64,000 nt of DNA, from NCBI GenBank assembly GCA_032768795.1, contig CP136494.1, positions 186,001 through 250,000 on the forward strand, given 5' to 3'. This DNA is from Tremella fuciformis (Eukaryota > Basidiomycota > Tremellomycetes > Tremellales > Tremellaceae). The notes beneath the pieces are model-generated. The model ran no database searches. It was not told the origin of the DNA and was given only the letters and a program-made list of their open reading frames with translations. Below, piece by piece: positions 1 to 9,823 of this stretch. Within the stretch, counting starts at the first letter, position 1. Each line of letters opens with the position of its first letter. The translations under genes were made by a program, and so were the position numbers.

Positions 1-97
1 ACAGACCTCTCACCTCCGTCACCACCAGTAGCTTGCCGGATCCTTCCAAGCTACTACTTGCCGTCCACACGCCAATCACTTCCAGGCTTATCTTCTC

Positions 98-475
98 TTG
101 GTAAGTCCCACTCCTAAACCGTCTTATTCGGCCCCCGTCTCCATTTGTATACTCAAGGTCTGGTGGGGACAGGCCCGTGACACTTTCCCAGCATCTCTGC
201 TATCCAGATATATATCCAAATACAACACAGAGAACTGGAAAGCGGCCAAACATTTACTTCGGTATATCAGAGGCACCACAGACCTTTGTTTGACTTTCAA
301 CAAAGAGAATTCAAACAGGATTGCTTTGGGATATGCAGATGCAGACTGGGGAGGCGATCTAGACACAAGGAGATCAACCACAGGCTACATCTTCAAGGTC
401 TATGGGGGTGTGGTTGCCTGGAAAAGTTGACGTCAAAATACAGTGGCGCTTTCCACCACAGAAGCAGAGCTTGAG
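98..475 (+). pseudogene. Ty1/copia RNase H fragment, N-terminal part (decayed)
   Basis: From about position 190 the translation matches the end of the copia RT linker and the start of RNase H: SLLSRYISKYN, WKAAKHLLRY, ADADWGGDLDTRRSTTGY. This is the same string of motifs as in the intact copia element at 5063-9355. An in-frame TGA at 428-430 replaces an Arg codon of the usual W-K-S-R-R-Q segment; the frame then continues (TVALSTTEAEL) until the solo LTR at 476. Sequence before about 180 no longer resembles RT, so the fragment was damaged upstream as well as being cut by the window edge. It is the 5' half of a pseudogene that resumes at 1197. Confidence 0.8.
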
Positions 476-1196
476 TGTCACGAATGACACCAAAGCAGCA
501 CCAAGACCGAACAAGACCGAGCCAAAGGAATGTGAGTCGAGCACTCGTCGGCGCTCGCCGAAGCTCGCCGCGACTCGTCGAGACCGACCCACACCAAATT
601 ACCGCATTTGTCGGACAAAAGGATACATCTCTTGCGCAGCCAAGTCCCACCGTTGCCGCAGCTCTCGTCGACAGCAAAGAGCTCTTTGACGCTCGCCACG
701 GTCGCCATACTTGCCGTCAAAGAACAATAGGCCTCCCCGATGCTTACTCAGCAAGTTCGCCGGATGCGGCGAACTCAACTAAGGGAAACGAGAGAACAAT
801 GAGCTCGACGTACATGGGCCAAGACCTCGCCAAGCTCGCAGAGACAGGGTCGCAGAGACGGTGGGACGGGCTGTAGGATACATAAGGCTCGCAGAGCCCT
901 CATAGAACTCCAGTACTCTCGCAATTGAGTTGCATGGGACTACTCCCTCACTTACTCTCTCTCGCTCCGTCCCGCCGACAGCTGCTAAGGTCTAGCACTT
1001 GTCGGTCCGCCTTGCCTTGCCTCACCTTGCCTAGCCAACCTCGGCTATCCTCGTCGACACTCGTTGAGATTCTACGAGTCCTCTGAGCCCTTGCCCTTGC
1101 CCTTTCTCTCCTAGTCTCGCCCATTCTCGCCGAAGTTGAAGAGTCTTGGTCACCCAGTGACGGGCCTTTGGACACAGACAGAGAGGTATCGTGACA
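476..1196. repeat. Solo LTR (721 bp) inside copia RNase H
   Basis: The insert begins TGTCACGA and ends TCGTGACA, an 8-bp perfect inverted repeat with the TG...CA ends of an LTR. It separates TEAEL from MASSEATRQA, which are contiguous in related copia RNase H domains. The flanking pentamers (TTGAG and TTATG) agree at only three of five positions, so the target duplication is decayed or the ends have shifted. No long reading frame inside; it contains several CTCGTCG-type motifs. Confidence 0.7.
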
Positions 1197-1522
1197 TTAT
1201 GGCCTCTTCTGAAGCGACCAGGCAAGCCATTTGGCTCAGGCAACTTCTCAGTGATGTCCAGCTTGAATTGGACCAGCCATTGCCAATTCTAAACGACAAC
1301 AATGGAGCAATTGCCTTGTCAAAGAACCCAGTCAACCATGACAAGTCAAAGCACATTGACATGAGACACAAGTTTGTCAGGGAGAAGGTGGAGGACAACA
1401 CAGTGACCCTATCACATGTCCCATCAGCTGAGAACATGGCGGATCTCCTCACCAAGGCGCTCCCAGCAGAGGTATTCAACAGGCTGAGGGAGTTACTTGG
1501 AGTTCAGCAAAGATCAGATTGA
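1197..1522 (+). pseudogene. Ty1/copia RNase H fragment, C-terminal part
   Basis: Translation from 1201 gives the C-terminal half of a copia RNase H: MASSEATRQAIWLRQLL, LNDNNGAIALSKNP, the KHIDMRHKFVRE segment and ENMADLLTKALP, followed by a stop at 1520-1522. It is collinear with the fragment before the solo LTR. A purine-rich tract (GAGTGGGAG) follows the stop and abuts the LTR at 1530, as a polypurine tract should. The element's gag, protease, integrase and RT are not in the window. Confidence 0.85.
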
Positions 1523-1529
1523 GTGGGAG

Positions 1530-1720
1530 TGTCGGAATTGTGAGCAATACTGATCTGTGCCACACTGCCACACTGCCACATCGCTTCCAGCCCTTTCCTA
1601 TTACATAAAAAAACTCTGTAGCGTCGCTTTCCTTGCTCTCTGAGCAGTACAGATGTCTCTATGCACTTCTTATTCATCCGACAGTAGAAGAAGCGATGTG
1701 GATTGCTCACAATTCCGACA
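1530..1720 (+). repeat. 3' LTR of the truncated copia element (191 bp)
   Basis: Begins TGTCGGAATTGTGAGCAAT and ends with its exact 19-bp reverse complement, giving TG...CA termini. It lies directly after the polypurine tract of the RNase H fragment. The long perfect terminal inverted repeat is unusual for an LTR, which normally has 2-10 bp. The matching 5' LTR would lie outside the window. Confidence 0.85.
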
Positions 1721-3503
1721 AGTGGCAGGGTCATAACATTGAAGTCCGTGTCGGGAGATATCACTTCCCTGCTGATGATGATGCTGCCGGTCTGTTTTGA
1801 ATATATCGTGTATTTGTTTGTGACCTCTCATCCCGCAAGGATCCCTTCTTGGTACCTTGCTTGGTGCAAGCATCTTTTTCTTTGCATTGAACCCTGACAC
1901 TTGAATACAGTGGTGATGTTACGGCTCACTCATATCACGTCGGCCACGCCTCTGTGATCACCAACGCACGTCTATGATGTCGAGTCTTGACTGAGCACGA
2001 GCCGCCGCAAGCGGCCTTGCAGGGCCTTGACAATGCTAGAGCCTGTGCCTGCCCTCTGACATCTCAAGGAGAAGAAGTGCAAGGCGGTGCAAGGCGGCGA
2101 AGGGCGGTGCAGGGGGGTGGGGCGATACATGTATATAGGAGGCCTCACGCTCGTAGACCATCCTTGCCCCGTGATCTTGAGTCCCATGGATAGAGATTGA
2201 CGGCGCAGCCGTGTTGTCCGCGCACGAGAGGCTGTAGGATACACTTCCTCGGGGAGACTCAAGGGACAGACAAGCAGAGAGCCCGTGACAGTTCGAGAGG
2301 GCGGAGATTGTGACGACGGATCAGACCAAGGGTTGGCCGCTGCACGCGAATCAACCCCTACGCCTGGTTAGAAGAGGCCATGCTGGACCGGGACAAGGAC
2401 TCGTGCAAAGGCGAAGGCGAACCCGACTGTCACCGACGCCGTCGCCGCCTCAATTGCATCAGTCGGTACGTGCCGAGGTAGGGTTGACGTCTCTTTCGAC
2501 ACTCAAGTCTGGCAGCAGAATCATGACTCGATGGCTTCATGCTACCATGAGCCAAGGCCCGGAACTTGCCACAACGCCGACAGTGCCTTCGTAGCAAGCG
2601 ACAAGCAGAACAATAGGCCTAGAGACGCTTTCATAGAGTGAAATTGTCTCTTTGGGCATGATGACGTAGAAGAAGAAGACCATGAGGCTGTGACTGTGCA
2701 CAGGCCTCCATAGAGCGATAACATATTTGTTCAAATGCATGCTCTTGACCGTTCTCAGACAGACTGAGAGAGAGTCCCAGTCTCCGTCCTGAGTACTAGG
2801 GGAGACGGTGGTGCCCGCACGGATGCCGCCTGCAGGGGGAGGCACACGGAGTTGGATACGTGGCTTTCTGGGTTTCGAGAGTACAAGGAGCATGGCCCAA
2901 GGGCAAGATGGCGATTGATGCCTTGACACTCGAATACGTAGTCACTTTTGCACAACAGGTCAAACTTCCCAAGCCTCCGCCAAGGCCATTAAGTGCAACC
3001 TGCTAGCTATCTATTGAGTCGCCGCCACCGCCGTATCGCCGCGGACGCTCGAGATGAAGTATCTAGCTGTCAAACCTGGCTAGAGGAGAAGAACTTGGAC
3101 ACAAGACACACCCGTAAGCACACAGGGAAAGCATCGGGCCGAGAGACAGGCGCTCTATACCGAGAGTCGTCGTCTGCGAGGTATTCTTCCGCTGACACAC
3201 TCCGGCTGTTGTAGCTGTCAAAGTCAGTGCCCCCGCTTGTGCACAGACGGCCTTACATACCTTTATCGCGATGTCTGCCTCACGAATTGACATAGGGACG
3301 ATTCCAAAACTATCGCATGATTCCTCGTCATAGGCGCCATGGCGGGCCGCTGTCGGTTCTTTCGTCTTGCCTTGCCGCCCTCATGCCCCTTCCCCTTTGC
3401 CACTTGCCCACACCCATCCTTCCGATTCTCTTCCTCTGCCAGCTCGACATGACGAGGAGTATAACCATACCTCGTCCTGGATCATTTCCCTGATCTGCCC
3501 CAC
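1721..3503. other. Gene-poor stretch with LTR debris
   Basis: No reading frame longer than about 130 codons here shows family resemblance, and the short ones on both strands lack codon structure I would trust. Positions 2605-2670 match, on the opposite strand, a piece at about 26995-27055 (shared GAACAATAGGCC, GAGACGCTTTCATA and TCTTTGGGCAT blocks), so at least that part is a copia LTR remnant. The rest looks like decayed intergenic or repeat-derived DNA. Confidence 0.5.
2605..2670 (+). repeat. LTR remnant related to the 27-kb copia element
   Basis: About 60 bp aligns as reverse complement to 26995-27055, next to the polypurine-like tract of the truncated copia element there. Shared blocks are GAACAATAGGCC, GAGACGCTTTCATA and TCTTTGGGCAT. 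Beyond these blocks the similarity fades, so this is a short relic and its ends are not defined. Confidence 0.5.
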
Positions 3504-4642
3504 TCAGCCCGACAAGTCCAAATCTTGTCCTATGGGTATCAAGGTCACACTGTGCATGACGGCGTGGAGATAACCAATCAGTCGCTGCAGCTCGGCCTTG
3601 TCGTGTCCTGTGTATCGGCCCTGGTCCTTTGCAAATGCGACAAATTGGTGAGGAAACCAGACCTCCTTGGCTCCTGAAGCGGTGTGTAGACTCCAAAAGT
3701 CGGTCAACTTGCCCAAATGAGCCTCGTTCTTTGTCCCCGCGCACACCTCTCCATTGCAAACGTGAAAGATTCGACAATAAGAGAATGACGAGACGACAAA
3801 ATCGAAAGGCGTCCCGCAGCTCTCGGCGGCGGTCAAAAGGTAACATGTACCCTGGGCAAAGGCCTGCCAGAGCAGGTTCCACTTGACCTCGATGGTCATG
3901 GTTATCACGAGCACCGGGAGTTCAAAGTTCCTTCAGATCATCGGCCTGCGCTTGAGCGAGCTTGCGTGAGGATGTGGTAGTCTTGCCGGAGGATGACGGG
4001 TCAACACCGTCCGGAGAGGGCAGAGGCAGTGAGCAAAAGGCATCCTTGCAGGTGACGGAATCCTTGGCAAGGTTTGCGTATCGCTTGGGGTGACTGGTTG
4101 AGACATGAATGCAAAAGTCGGCCGTCCAAATCTCCCGGCCCTGGCAAGAGGAATCGTCCTTGACCTGCGACTGTCCAACGGCGGATGTCTTCGAGTTTGA
4201 TGCCAGCCAGCTGGTCGTTGACGCTCCGCTGTCTATACATTCAGTCAGCATGTGCGACTCTGATCGGGGTGCAAAGTCGTGCCACGGAGCAATGCGAGGC
4301 CGGGTGAGGTGAGGTGAGGTGAGGTGAGAGGGCAAGTGAGAAGAGGAAAAGGGTGGCAGACGTACGATGCTGGCTCAGGTAATTGAGCAATCTCTGTACA
4401 GACGTGTCTCTGAATTACACTCGCCCATACTCGGCTTTACTGATGTCTGGGCACCTCACACCCATACCCCGAGACAGAGTGATTTCCGGGAGAAGGGGAT
4501 CGAAAGTGTTCAGTGTGGTGACATTGGGAGAAGTGGCAATGATGGTCAAAGCTGTACCGGAGGAGAGCTAGCGACCTATCTGCCGGTGGACCGGAGGAGG
4601 GCCTGATAGGTCACGTAGGACGGCGGTTGGTTTTGGTGGCCA
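3504..4642 (-). pseudogene. Host gene X, 3' portion (interrupted by copia element A)
   Basis: Minus-strand coding sequence of unknown function ending at a stop at 3504. The last open segment (3914-3504) contains MTIEVKWNLLWQAFAQGTCY, and upstream segments (4335-3922) contain GREIWTADFCIHVSTSHPKR. The two lie in different frames separated by a duplicated GAACT, which looks like a small frameshift. E-V-K followed by a hydrophobic helix recalls the E-M-K region of the 40.4-43.1 kb protein (CEMKTQSYFKGTCQLLGY), so the two may be distant paralogs. A (GTGAG)5 run lies at 4304-4328. Exon borders were not resolved. The 5' end of the gene lies beyond copia A, at 9693-9823. Confidence 0.5.
4304..4328. 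repeat. (GTGAG)5 microsatellite
   Basis: Five exact copies of the pentamer in tandem, inside the interrupted host gene X, probably in an intron. Confidence 0.9.
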
Positions 4643-4647
4643 GGTTG

Positions 4648-4965
4648 CGACGGAAATAGGTAGTACGCTCACATGAGCTTGACTCAGCCTCGAGTAGCCT
4701 CGTCGAGGCACACACATCCTCGACGAGGTTGTGCCTCGACGAGGTTCATCCTCGACGAGGCAGGGGAAGCTGCCACAACGATAACTCCGCATATAACGCC
4801 GACACCCTCGACGACCTTGTAGAATGCCGCCGCCTGTTGCCCTTCTCATCACTCATAGCAAGTGCTGAGCGGGCAACAGGTAAGTCCGAATGCATCACTC
4901 ATAGCAAGTGCTGAGCGGGCAACAGGTGACCGGAATCCCATTGCCTCAGAGCTAAGATTCCGTCG
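4648..4965 (+). repeat. 5' LTR of copia A
   Basis: 318 bp with 8-bp inverted ends CGACGGAA / TTCCGTCG. It contains four near-palindromes of the type CCTCGWCGAGG between about 4695 and 4762, and a 34-bp direct duplication (4847-4880 and 4893-4926) near the 3' end. CATATAA at about 4791 is the best TATA-like candidate. Confidence 0.95.
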
Positions 4966-4980
4966 TGGTAACGTCTCGTT
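4966..4980 (+). other. Primer-binding site of copia A
   Basis: TGGTAACGTCTCG directly follows the 5' LTR. The TGG start is what pairing to the CCA end of a tRNA requires; the tRNA cannot be named from this alone. The same sequence follows the 5' LTR of element B (minus strand, ending at 18090). Confidence 0.6.
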
Positions 4981-5062
4981 CGACAAGTCGCGGTAGATAG
5001 AACGCGTCAACAAACTCGTCGACCTTGCCTACGCACCGCCAGCCTCGAAGTGGTCCTCCGTC

Positions 5063-8000
5063 ATGCCATCTGTGCAGACGGTGAAAGAGGAGCGTAAGCT
5101 CAACGGGCGCGACAACTACGCCCAGTGGGTGCGCGAGATTCGAGTCGTCCTCGGATCCGCCGGTCTCGTACCCCACATCACCAAGGACGCGTCAGCGATC
5201 CGAGCACTCGTCGAGGCTCGATATCCAGTGTCAAGTCCGGCCACAGCAGCCGAGACATCAAAGAGAGCAGTTGCTCTATACGAGCATGAGAAGGAGCAGT
5301 CCACCGCCCTCTCCACTCTCTACGGCAGTCTGACAGAGACTGTCCAAAATAAGCTTCCCTCGAGCCTGATCGACTTCGAGAATCCTCAACCGAAGGGGCT
5401 TTACGATCACCTGGTCACCACATATGGGGCCGATAACGGATCTCGCCTAGCCGAATTATGGTCATCGATATTTGGCGAGACCATCCCAGAGAATGAGGAC
5501 CCCGAACCTCATCTCACTGCTATCCGGTCACAGTTGGCCGAAATCACCTCCTCCGCCATCACTTCCAAGCTCACCCTTGAGCAATTCGCCAACCAGATCG
5601 GCGCATACGCCGCCATCCGTCGCCTACCGTCCTCATACGGCCTCCTCGCATCGACCTTCTACTCAGGGACCTCGTCGAACAAGATCCACCTCGACGAGGT
5701 TATCGATAGGGTCGCCGATGAACATCGCAGACGTCAACAAAAGGGCGAGAGCGTAAACGAGATGGGGATGCTCAGCAAATCTCTGCAGAAACCGGCAAGC
5801 AAGAGATGCATCCACCATCCGGATCAGGGGAGGCACTCCACAGATGAGTGCTGGAAAGTGATTGGAGTGCCGAAGCACATCCAGGAGCAAAGGTCGGCCA
5901 GGGAAGCAGCCAAGGGAAGGAAGCAGGGAGGACAAGCGAAGAAGGCAAGAGAGCAAATGGAGTCAGAGGATGACTCATCGAGTGAGAACAAGAGAGGCTC
6001 GTCGAGGGAGACAAAGGAGGAAGGATATTATGCGACGGAGATTGCACTACACGCCAACGACAACCTCCCATCCACCTCCATCATCATCGACAGCGGTGCC
6101 ACCAGTCCATTCATCAAGGACAAGCACCTTCTCTCACATCTCACCAAACTCGACAAGGCCGTCAAGATCCAAATTGGAGACGGATCGATTGTCGAAGCTA
6201 CACACTCCGGCCGCCTCACCTTCAACAACGTATGGTACAACAACGCCCTCTACGTTCCATCATTCTCGCACAACCTCCTCTCAACACAGCGCCTCGGTCC
6301 GTATACAGGGACACACTGGCGCTTCTCGAAGGACTCGGCTACATTGGTCGAGAAAGGGAAGGTCATCCTCCGGGGAAAGAAACTTGGCAACCTATGGGTT
6401 GTAGACGACACACCGGTACGCACCACCTCGCGCATTCACCGAGCACTTCAGGCAATAGAAAACACTGAAGCCGAAGACACTCGCCTCCTCACCTGGCACA
6501 AACGCCTAGGTCACTCGAACATGAGGAAGGTGTGGGAGCTCGGGAAAGAGGGGAAGCTAGGCGCAAAGTGGACAGGGTCATTTCGGAGAGTCGAATGCAT
6601 GGATTGCCTGAAAGGGAAGGCAACGCGCTCGGCATCTCTACCTAACCCTCGTCGAGCCAGCAAGCCCCTCGTCGAGGTATCAGTCGATCTATGGGGACCA
6701 GCAACCGTCCAGTCGAGAGAAGGCTTCCAATACTTCCTCACCTGCTATGACGACCACAGCAAATACGTGCAGGCCATACCACTCAAGAAGAAGTCGGATG
6801 CAGCCGAAGCACTGCAAGACTATATCAAGTTGGCAGAGAATCAGCTTGATCGAACAGTCAAGACCATCCGCTCAGACCAAGGAGGCGAATTCACGAGCAA
6901 GGAATTCAGCCACTGGTGCAAAAGCAAGGGAATTGAGCACACCCTTACGCCGACCGACGCACACAACCAAAACAGTCGAGTCGAGCGCGTCCATCTCACC
7001 ATCCTCAATGACATCCGGACATGTCTTGCGGACTCGAACTTGCCAACCCAATTCTGGGTAGATGCACTGCGATATGTAGTCTTCACTCGGAACAGGCTAC
7101 CAGGCTCCCACGCGAAAATCCCGATAACGCTCTTCCGACCAAACCACGACATCGACCTGCAGTACCAGGGGATGCAGCCATTCGGCCATCACTGCATCTA
7201 TCGAGTTGTGAACCCCGCATCGAAGCTCGACGAGCGGGGACAATGCGGTCGACTGCTGGGGTACACAGAAGGGAGCTGGGGCTACAAGGTGCTGACCCAA
7301 TCCAACAGGGTCATCGCAAGCCGAGACGTCACATTCATCACGGGCAGGAAGACAACGCCCAGTTCAGATGAACCACGACAGATCCTGAAGCCGCCTCAAC
7401 CTGGACCTCGACAACCATCGACGAGCCTCGACGAGGATGACGATACATCCATCGAGCTGAACGAGATAGTCGAGGCAGGGGAGGCACCAGAAGAAGAGGA
7501 ACAAGGGGAAGAGATGGACGACATACCTCCCCAAGCCGTACCCAGGCAAGGAAGAGGCTGGGTCAATGAGTACATCCGAGAGGATGCACCGAGCCCGGAA
7601 CCGAATCCCGACGACGGACCAGAGGATCCCGATCGTCGACTAAACGAGCTCACAGCGGCCGATGCAGATGAGCCAAGACGGTCGGGGAGACTAGCGGGCC
7701 AAGAACCTAGTCATCACCCTCTGCACAACATCGACATGGACTATAACCGAGTAGCCATAGAGCACGCGTTATCAGCCCAGTCACTCAACAACCCCCAGTC
7801 GTACACCGAAGCTCGTCGAGCCGCAGACTGGGAGGATTGGAAATCGGCCATGGACGAGGAGATGGGAAAGATGGAGAAGTACGGAGTGTGGGAGATGGTT
7901 CCCAAGGAGAATCACCGCACTCTTACAGGCAAATGGGTATTCACCCGCAAGATCGACGGGGACACGGGCAAAGCGAGTCAGCACAAGGCCAGATTCGTTG

Positions 8001-9355
8001 TGAGAGGATTTCAACAAGTCTCAGGACGAGACTTCGACGAACTCTTTGCTTCGGTCACCCACAAGTCATCATTCCGCCTGTTCCTCTCCATCGTCAACTA
8101 CCTCGACTGGGAATGCGACCAAATAGATATCATTGGAGCATTCCTCAAGGCCAACATCGACAAGGACATCTTCATCGAGCCACCAGAAGGCAGCGACATC
8201 GCCGCCGGACACGTTCTGCACCTCCGGAAATCACTATACGGTCTCCGACAATCACCGCACTTGTTCAACAAGCGCCTCGACGAGTTCCTACGGGAGCTAG
8301 GCTTCAAACCGACCCTAGCGGATCCATGCATCTACTCGCTGCGACAAGGACACAAGCGGTGCATGATCTCAGTCCACGTTGACGACATGCTCATAGCCGG
8401 CAACGATCGATCAACAATTGACGAGATCAAACGGAAGATCAACAAGGAACTCGAGTGCAAGGACCAAGGACCGGTCTCTTACTTCCTCGGTATCAACATC
8501 TACCGAGATAGGTCAAACAAGAAGATGTACCTGTCACAAGAGCACTACATCGAGGCAGTTCTTCAACGCTTCGGTGAACCCGGCAAAGCCTGCAAGACAA
8601 TCTTGCCTGACGCAAAGCTCGTCGAGGCTACGCCAAAGGAGGTCGACGAGGCTCGAGATAAACCATTTCCAGCACTCGCCGGGTCAATCCTCTATATTGC
8701 CACGATCACCCGACCCGACATCGCCTACGCAGCATCACTGCTCTGTCGCTTCATCAGCAAATGGTCACTCGCACATTGGAGGGCCGCAAAGCACCTATTA
8801 AGGTACCTGCGAGGAACATCAGATCTCGCACTCACCTTTGACGCACATGCAGGAAGAAGAGCACTGCTAGGCTGGGCAGACGCAGACTGGGGTGGATGTC
8901 TCGACACACGTCGATCTACAACCGGCTACGTCTTCAATACATACGGGGGCATTGTGTCATGGAAAAGCAGGCGACAACCGACAGTCGCACTCTCGACGAC
9001 ACAGGCCGAACTCCTAGCATCAACAGAAGCGGGCAAAGAGGCAATATGGCTCAGGCAATTATTGAACGACCTCGACCTCGGGATAGACGGGGCAGTGCCC
9101 ATCTACAACGACAACAATGGAGCCATTCAACTGGCCAAACATCAACACGGGTTCAAGCTGAACAAAGCATTCGACATGCGAGCCCAGTGGATACGAGAGC
9201 ATCAAGCTGGTGGACTGCTTGAGCTCAAATACACACCAACGGACAGCAACCGAGCCGACATCCTGACCAAGAACCTTTCGGCCGAGAAGACGAGACAGCT
9301 TCGGCAGCTACTGGGCTTGGGAAGACAAGGAGAAGCAGAGCAGCAGAGTCAATAG
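5063..9355 (+). CDS. Copia A gag-pol polyprotein
   Basis: 1430 codons without a stop, starting at the first ATG after the leader. Order by approximate residue: gag (1-290) with a CxxH...HxxxxC knuckle-like motif (CIHHPDQGRHSTDEC); aspartic protease at about 342 (IDSGATSPF); GAG-pre-integrase zinc motif from about 477 (WHKRLGHSN ... CMDCLKGK); integrase DDE at about 541 (SVDLWGP), 604 (SDQGGEF) and 640 (RVERVH); reverse transcriptase with the catalytic VDD in HVDDML at about 1105; RNase H from about 1271 (WADADWGG, LSTTQAEL, YNDNNGA, RADILTK). Gag and pol share one frame, so no frameshift or stop readthrough is needed. All catalytic residues I checked are present; the element may be active. 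Confidence 0.95.
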   Translation: MPSVQTVKEERKLNGRDNYAQWVREIRVVLGSAGLVPHITKDASAIRALVEARYPVSSPATAAETSKRAVALYEHEKEQSTALSTLYGSLTETVQNKLPSSLIDFENPQPKGLYDHLVTTYGADNGSRLAELWSSIFGETIPENEDPEPHLTAIRSQLAEITSSAITSKLTLEQFANQIGAYAAIRRLPSSYGLLASTFYSGTSSNKIHLDEVIDRVADEHRRRQQKGESVNEMGMLSKSLQKPASKRCIHHPDQGRHSTDECWKVIGVPKHIQEQRSAREAAKGRKQGGQAKKAREQMESEDDSSSENKRGSSRETKEEGYYATEIALHANDNLPSTSIIIDSGATSPFIKDKHLLSHLTKLDKAVKIQIGDGSIVEATHSGRLTFNNVWYNNALYVPSFSHNLLSTQRLGPYTGTHWRFSKDSATLVEKGKVILRGKKLGNLWVVDDTPVRTTSRIHRALQAIENTEAEDTRLLTWHKRLGHSNMRKVWELGKEGKLGAKWTGSFRRVECMDCLKGKATRSASLPNPRRASKPLVEVSVDLWGPATVQSREGFQYFLTCYDDHSKYVQAIPLKKKSDAAEALQDYIKLAENQLDRTVKTIRSDQGGEFTSKEFSHWCKSKGIEHTLTPTDAHNQNSRVERVHLTILNDIRTCLADSNLPTQFWVDALRYVVFTRNRLPGSHAKIPITLFRPNHDIDLQYQGMQPFGHHCIYRVVNPASKLDERGQCGRLLGYTEGSWGYKVLTQSNRVIASRDVTFITGRKTTPSSDEPRQILKPPQPGPRQPSTSLDEDDDTSIELNEIVEAGEAPEEEEQGEEMDDIPPQAVPRQGRGWVNEYIREDAPSPEPNPDDGPEDPDRRLNELTAADADEPRRSGRLAGQEPSHHPLHNIDMDYNRVAIEHALSAQSLNNPQSYTEARRAADWEDWKSAMDEEMGKMEKYGVWEMVPKENHRTLTGKWVFTRKIDGDTGKASQHKARFVVRGFQQVSGRDFDELFASVTHKSSFRLFLSIVNYLDWECDQIDIIGAFLKANIDKDIFIEPPEGSDIAAGHVLHLRKSLYGLRQSPHLFNKRLDEFLRELGFKPTLADPCIYSLRQGHKRCMISVHVDDMLIAGNDRSTIDEIKRKINKELECKDQGPVSYFLGINIYRDRSNKKMYLSQEHYIEAVLQRFGEPGKACKTILPDAKLVEATPKEVDEARDKPFPALAGSILYIATITRPDIAYAASLLCRFISKWSLAHWRAAKHLLRYLRGTSDLALTFDAHAGRRALLGWADADWGGCLDTRRSTTGYVFNTYGGIVSWKSRRQPTVALSTTQAELLASTEAGKEAIWLRQLLNDLDLGIDGAVPIYNDNNGAIQLAKHQHGFKLNKAFDMRAQWIREHQAGGLLELKYTPTDSNRADILTKNLSAEKTRQLRQLLGLGRQGEAEQQSQ

Positions 9356-9374
9356 ACATGCTCGCGAGGGGAGG

Positions 9375-9692
9375 CGACGGAAATAGGTAGTACGCTCACA
9401 TGAGCTTGACTCAGCCTCGAGTAGCCTCGTCGAGGCACACACATCCTCGACGAGGTTGTGCCTCGACGAGGTTCATCCTCGACGAGGCAGGGGAAGCTGC
9501 CACAACGATAACTCCGCATATAACGCCGACACCCTCGACGACCTTGTAGAATGCCGCCGCCTGTTGCCCTTCTCATCACTCATAGCAAGTGCTGAGCGGG
9601 CAACAGGTAAGTCCGAATGCATCACTCATAGCAAGTGCTGAGCGGGCAACAGGTGACCGGAATCCCATTGCCTCAGAGCTAAGATTCCGTCG
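9375..9692 (+). repeat. 3' LTR of copia A
   Basis: Same length as the 5' LTR and no difference found by eye. Preceded by the polypurine tract GAGGGGAGG and followed by GGTTG, the right copy of the target duplication. Confidence 0.95.
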
Positions 9693-9823
9693 GGTTGGTC
9701 ATCATCCTCCTCATTATGGGCACCATCGACGACATGTGCTCCTGCTCCTGCTCCTCCGCCACTATCACTCACACCCCCGTCTTCTGCGCTTTGATCATTG
9801 TTGGGCTTCCCCTCCTCGATCAT
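9693..9823 (-). pseudogene. Host gene X, 5' portion (first exon, start codon)
   Basis: Minus-strand frame starting at ATG 9823 (MIEEGKPNNDQSAEDGG...), acidic and Gly/Ala-rich. It stays open to the left edge of copia A at 9693. If A and one GGTTG are removed, the frame runs on unbroken into 4642 and below (reads ...DDDQ then PGHQNQPPSYVTY). This shows the element landed in coding sequence of a gene transcribed leftward. Function unknown. The start was chosen because frames upstream of 9823 are closed. Confidence 0.55.

Larger units (their letters stand above)
4648..9692 (+). mobile_element. Intact Ty1/copia retrotransposon A
   Basis: A complete 5045-bp element. The two 318-bp LTRs (4648-4965 and 9375-9692) look identical by eye. 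GGTTG occurs directly before (4643-4647) and after (9693-9697) the element as a 5-bp target duplication. Internal order: TGG-starting primer-binding site (from 4966), one 1430-codon gag-pol frame, polypurine tract GAGGGGAGG before the 3' LTR. The termini are CGACGGAA...TTCCGTCG, not TG...CA. It lies in a minus-strand host gene. Its close relative B is at 13364-18408, with about eight amino-acid differences over the whole polyprotein. Identical LTRs and an intact frame imply recent insertion. Confidence 0.95.

Noticed and set aside
3328..3882. 184-codon minus frame in the gene X region
   Set aside because: It overlaps, in another frame, the segment 3914-3504, which has more natural protein composition (IEVKWNLLWQ, FAKDQGRYTG); treated as a shadow.
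4847..4926. Short repeats in copia A/B LTRs as a possible CRISPR-like array
   Set aside because: Only two 34-bp copies with a 12-bp gap, repeated in every LTR of the family; this is an LTR duplication.
5862..6404. 180-codon and similar alternate frames inside copia A and B polyproteins
   Set aside because: Out-of-frame shadows of gag-pol, Ser/Arg/Thr-rich as expected from codon shift, no motifs.
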